Of a stretch of 5,619 nucleotides of DNA, positions 4,709 through 5,619 are shown in pieces. The DNA is from an uncultured Elusimicrobium sp. (GTDB taxonomy: Bacteria > Elusimicrobiota > Elusimicrobia > Elusimicrobiales > Elusimicrobiaceae): positions 1 to 5,619 of the forward strand of contig CACXHA010000065.1 of assembly GCA_902767385.1 (NCBI GenBank). Reading direction: 5' to 3'. Within the stretch, counting starts at the first letter, position 1. Each line of letters opens with the position of its first letter. Below the pieces are notes generated by a model, which saw only the letters and a list, made by a program, of their open reading frames with translations, was not told the origin of the DNA and searched no databases. A program made the translations under genes and the position numbers.

Positions 4709-5619
4709 ATGAGTTTATTTGCCAAACCCATTTATTTAGTATACGCGCTGCTCGCCCTGGGGATATTAAGCGTGGTGTTGTGGCTGGGAGCGGCTTTGCT
4801 GCGCCGCTATACAAACGTACTTTTTGGGCGCGGTGCTTACACGCAACTAACGGCACATCTGCACAAGGTTTCCCGTTGGAAAAACGCTTTACTATTAGCA
4901 AGTGTTGCTTTTGTGTTTATTGCCTTAGCCGGGCCCCAATGGGGCATTGAAATTACCGAAGCGCAAGGAGATTTTGCCCAAACCGTAATTGCGGTGGACG
5001 TATCCGCCAGTATGCGCGCACAAGACGTAAAACCCAACCGCTTGACCAACGCCAAGCGCATGTTGCAAATGCTTGTTACACACTTAAAAGAGGACCGCAT
5101 TGGAATTATTGCGTTTACTTCCAAAGCGTTTATCCAATGCCCCATTACCACCGATACCGACGCGCTGAATTATTTTATCGCGTCCTTGCAACCCAATATG
5201 CTGCCGGTGCCGGGCACCTCTTTGGCCGCCCCGGTAGAGCTGGCCGCACATATGCTTAAAAGCTATCCCGGGCAGAAAGCACTTATCTTGCTTACCGACG
5301 GGGAAGACCACTCCCCGCAAGAATTACAACAAGCACAAACCCTGGCCCAACAAAACGCAATCCGCGTGATTGCAGTAGGAATCGGCAGTACCGAAGGCGC
5401 GCTTATTCCGGACCAAGTGGACACCAACGGCAACGTACTGGAATATAAGAAAGATAAATCGGGCAAGACGGTAGTTTCCAAGTTAGATGAAAATTCTTTG
5501 GCGCAACTGGCCAAAGCCACCGGCGGAGTGTATATTGCTTACACTACTCCCGCCCAAGTGGCCACCCAAATTCAGCAAGCGGTAGCCGGGCTTGATAAAT
5601 CTACGGCTTCTACCGGGCG
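4709..5619 (+). CDS. batB: BatB-like inner-membrane vWA protein, 3' end cut by window
   Basis: I translated this frame by hand: 303 codons are open from the ATG at 4709 to the window end, with no stop. Two N-terminal membrane helices (about 10-30 and 59-76) precede a vWA domain with intact MIDAS: DVSAS (97-101), T170 in PGTSLAAP, and D197 in LLTDGEDH. The stretch GSTEGALIPDQVDTNGNVLEY and the later SKLDENSLAQLAKATGGVY are typical of BatB rather than BatA. The missing C terminus should hold a third membrane helix, and in some lineages fused TPR repeats. The ATG follows the BatA stop by one base, with GAGGA (4695-4699) nine bases upstream inside the BatA gene, so the two are translationally coupled. 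The next gene, outside the window, is often a TPR protein (BatC) in this kind of operon; its presence here is unknown. Confidence 0.93.
   Translation, partial: MSLFAKPIYLVYALLALGILSVVLWLGAALLRRYTNVLFGRGAYTQLTAHLHKVSRWKNALLLASVAFVFIALAGPQWGIEITEAQGDFAQTVIAVDVSASMRAQDVKPNRLTNAKRMLQMLVTHLKEDRIGIIAFTSKAFIQCPITTDTDALNYFIASLQPNMLPVPGTSLAAPVELAAHMLKSYPGQKALILLTDGEDHSPQELQQAQTLAQQNAIRVIAVGIGSTEGALIPDQVDTNGNVLEYKKDKSGKTVVSKLDENSLAQLAKATGGVYIAYTTPAQVATQIQQAVAGLDKSTASTG

Noticed and set aside
1..5619. CRISPR arrays, insertion sequences, toxin-antitoxin or defence genes
   Set aside because: I saw no regularly spaced repeats, transposase or integrase motifs, or small paired toxin-antitoxin genes. The only repeat of note is the tRNA-end duplication.

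Overview
The window looks like chromosomal DNA of an uncultured or gut-type Gram-negative bacterium of intermediate GC content. The main evidence for a diderm is the operon filling the right four fifths, a Bat (aerotolerance-type) cluster of MoxR ATPase, DUF58 protein and membrane-anchored von Willebrand factor A (vWA) proteins. Elusimicrobiota or a similar anaerobic lineage is my tentative guess from overall impression only; nothing in the sequence proves the phylum.

Left end (1-362): the 3' part of a tRNA-Pro(CGG) gene with encoded CCA, followed by its own Rho-independent terminator. About 160 bp further on, the last 21 nt of the tRNA plus the terminator appear again as a near-perfect direct repeat (46-105 and 267-327, differing by one inserted base). 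The 161 bp between the copies carries no convincing gene but holds two good hairpins. This is the layout left by site-specific integration at a tRNA 3' end, or by a small non-autonomous element that uses such a site. It is the most unusual part of the window.

Next (363-812, minus strand): a 149-aa cysteine-rich protein of the C_GCAxxG_C_C family with its own terminator, divergent from the operon.

Main operon (promoter about 859-887, genes 919 to beyond 5619, plus strand): MoxR-family AAA+ ATPase, DUF58 protein, a signal-peptide/single-TM protein of BatD/DUF4381 type, BatA-like vWA membrane protein, and BatB-like vWA membrane protein cut by the window end. Gaps are 14, 2, -4 and 1 nt, so the genes are almost certainly co-transcribed and translationally coupled. 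The expected picture, from family knowledge, is a cytoplasmic MoxR chaperone-like ATPase acting on vWA partners: DUF58 in the cytoplasm and BatA/BatB at the inner membrane, with the BatD-like protein exposing an N-terminal domain to the periplasm. All three vWA-type proteins keep a recognisable DxSxS metal-binding (MIDAS) motif. The cellular role of Bat systems (envelope integrity, stress or oxygen tolerance) is not settled, and no specific substrate can be read from this sequence.
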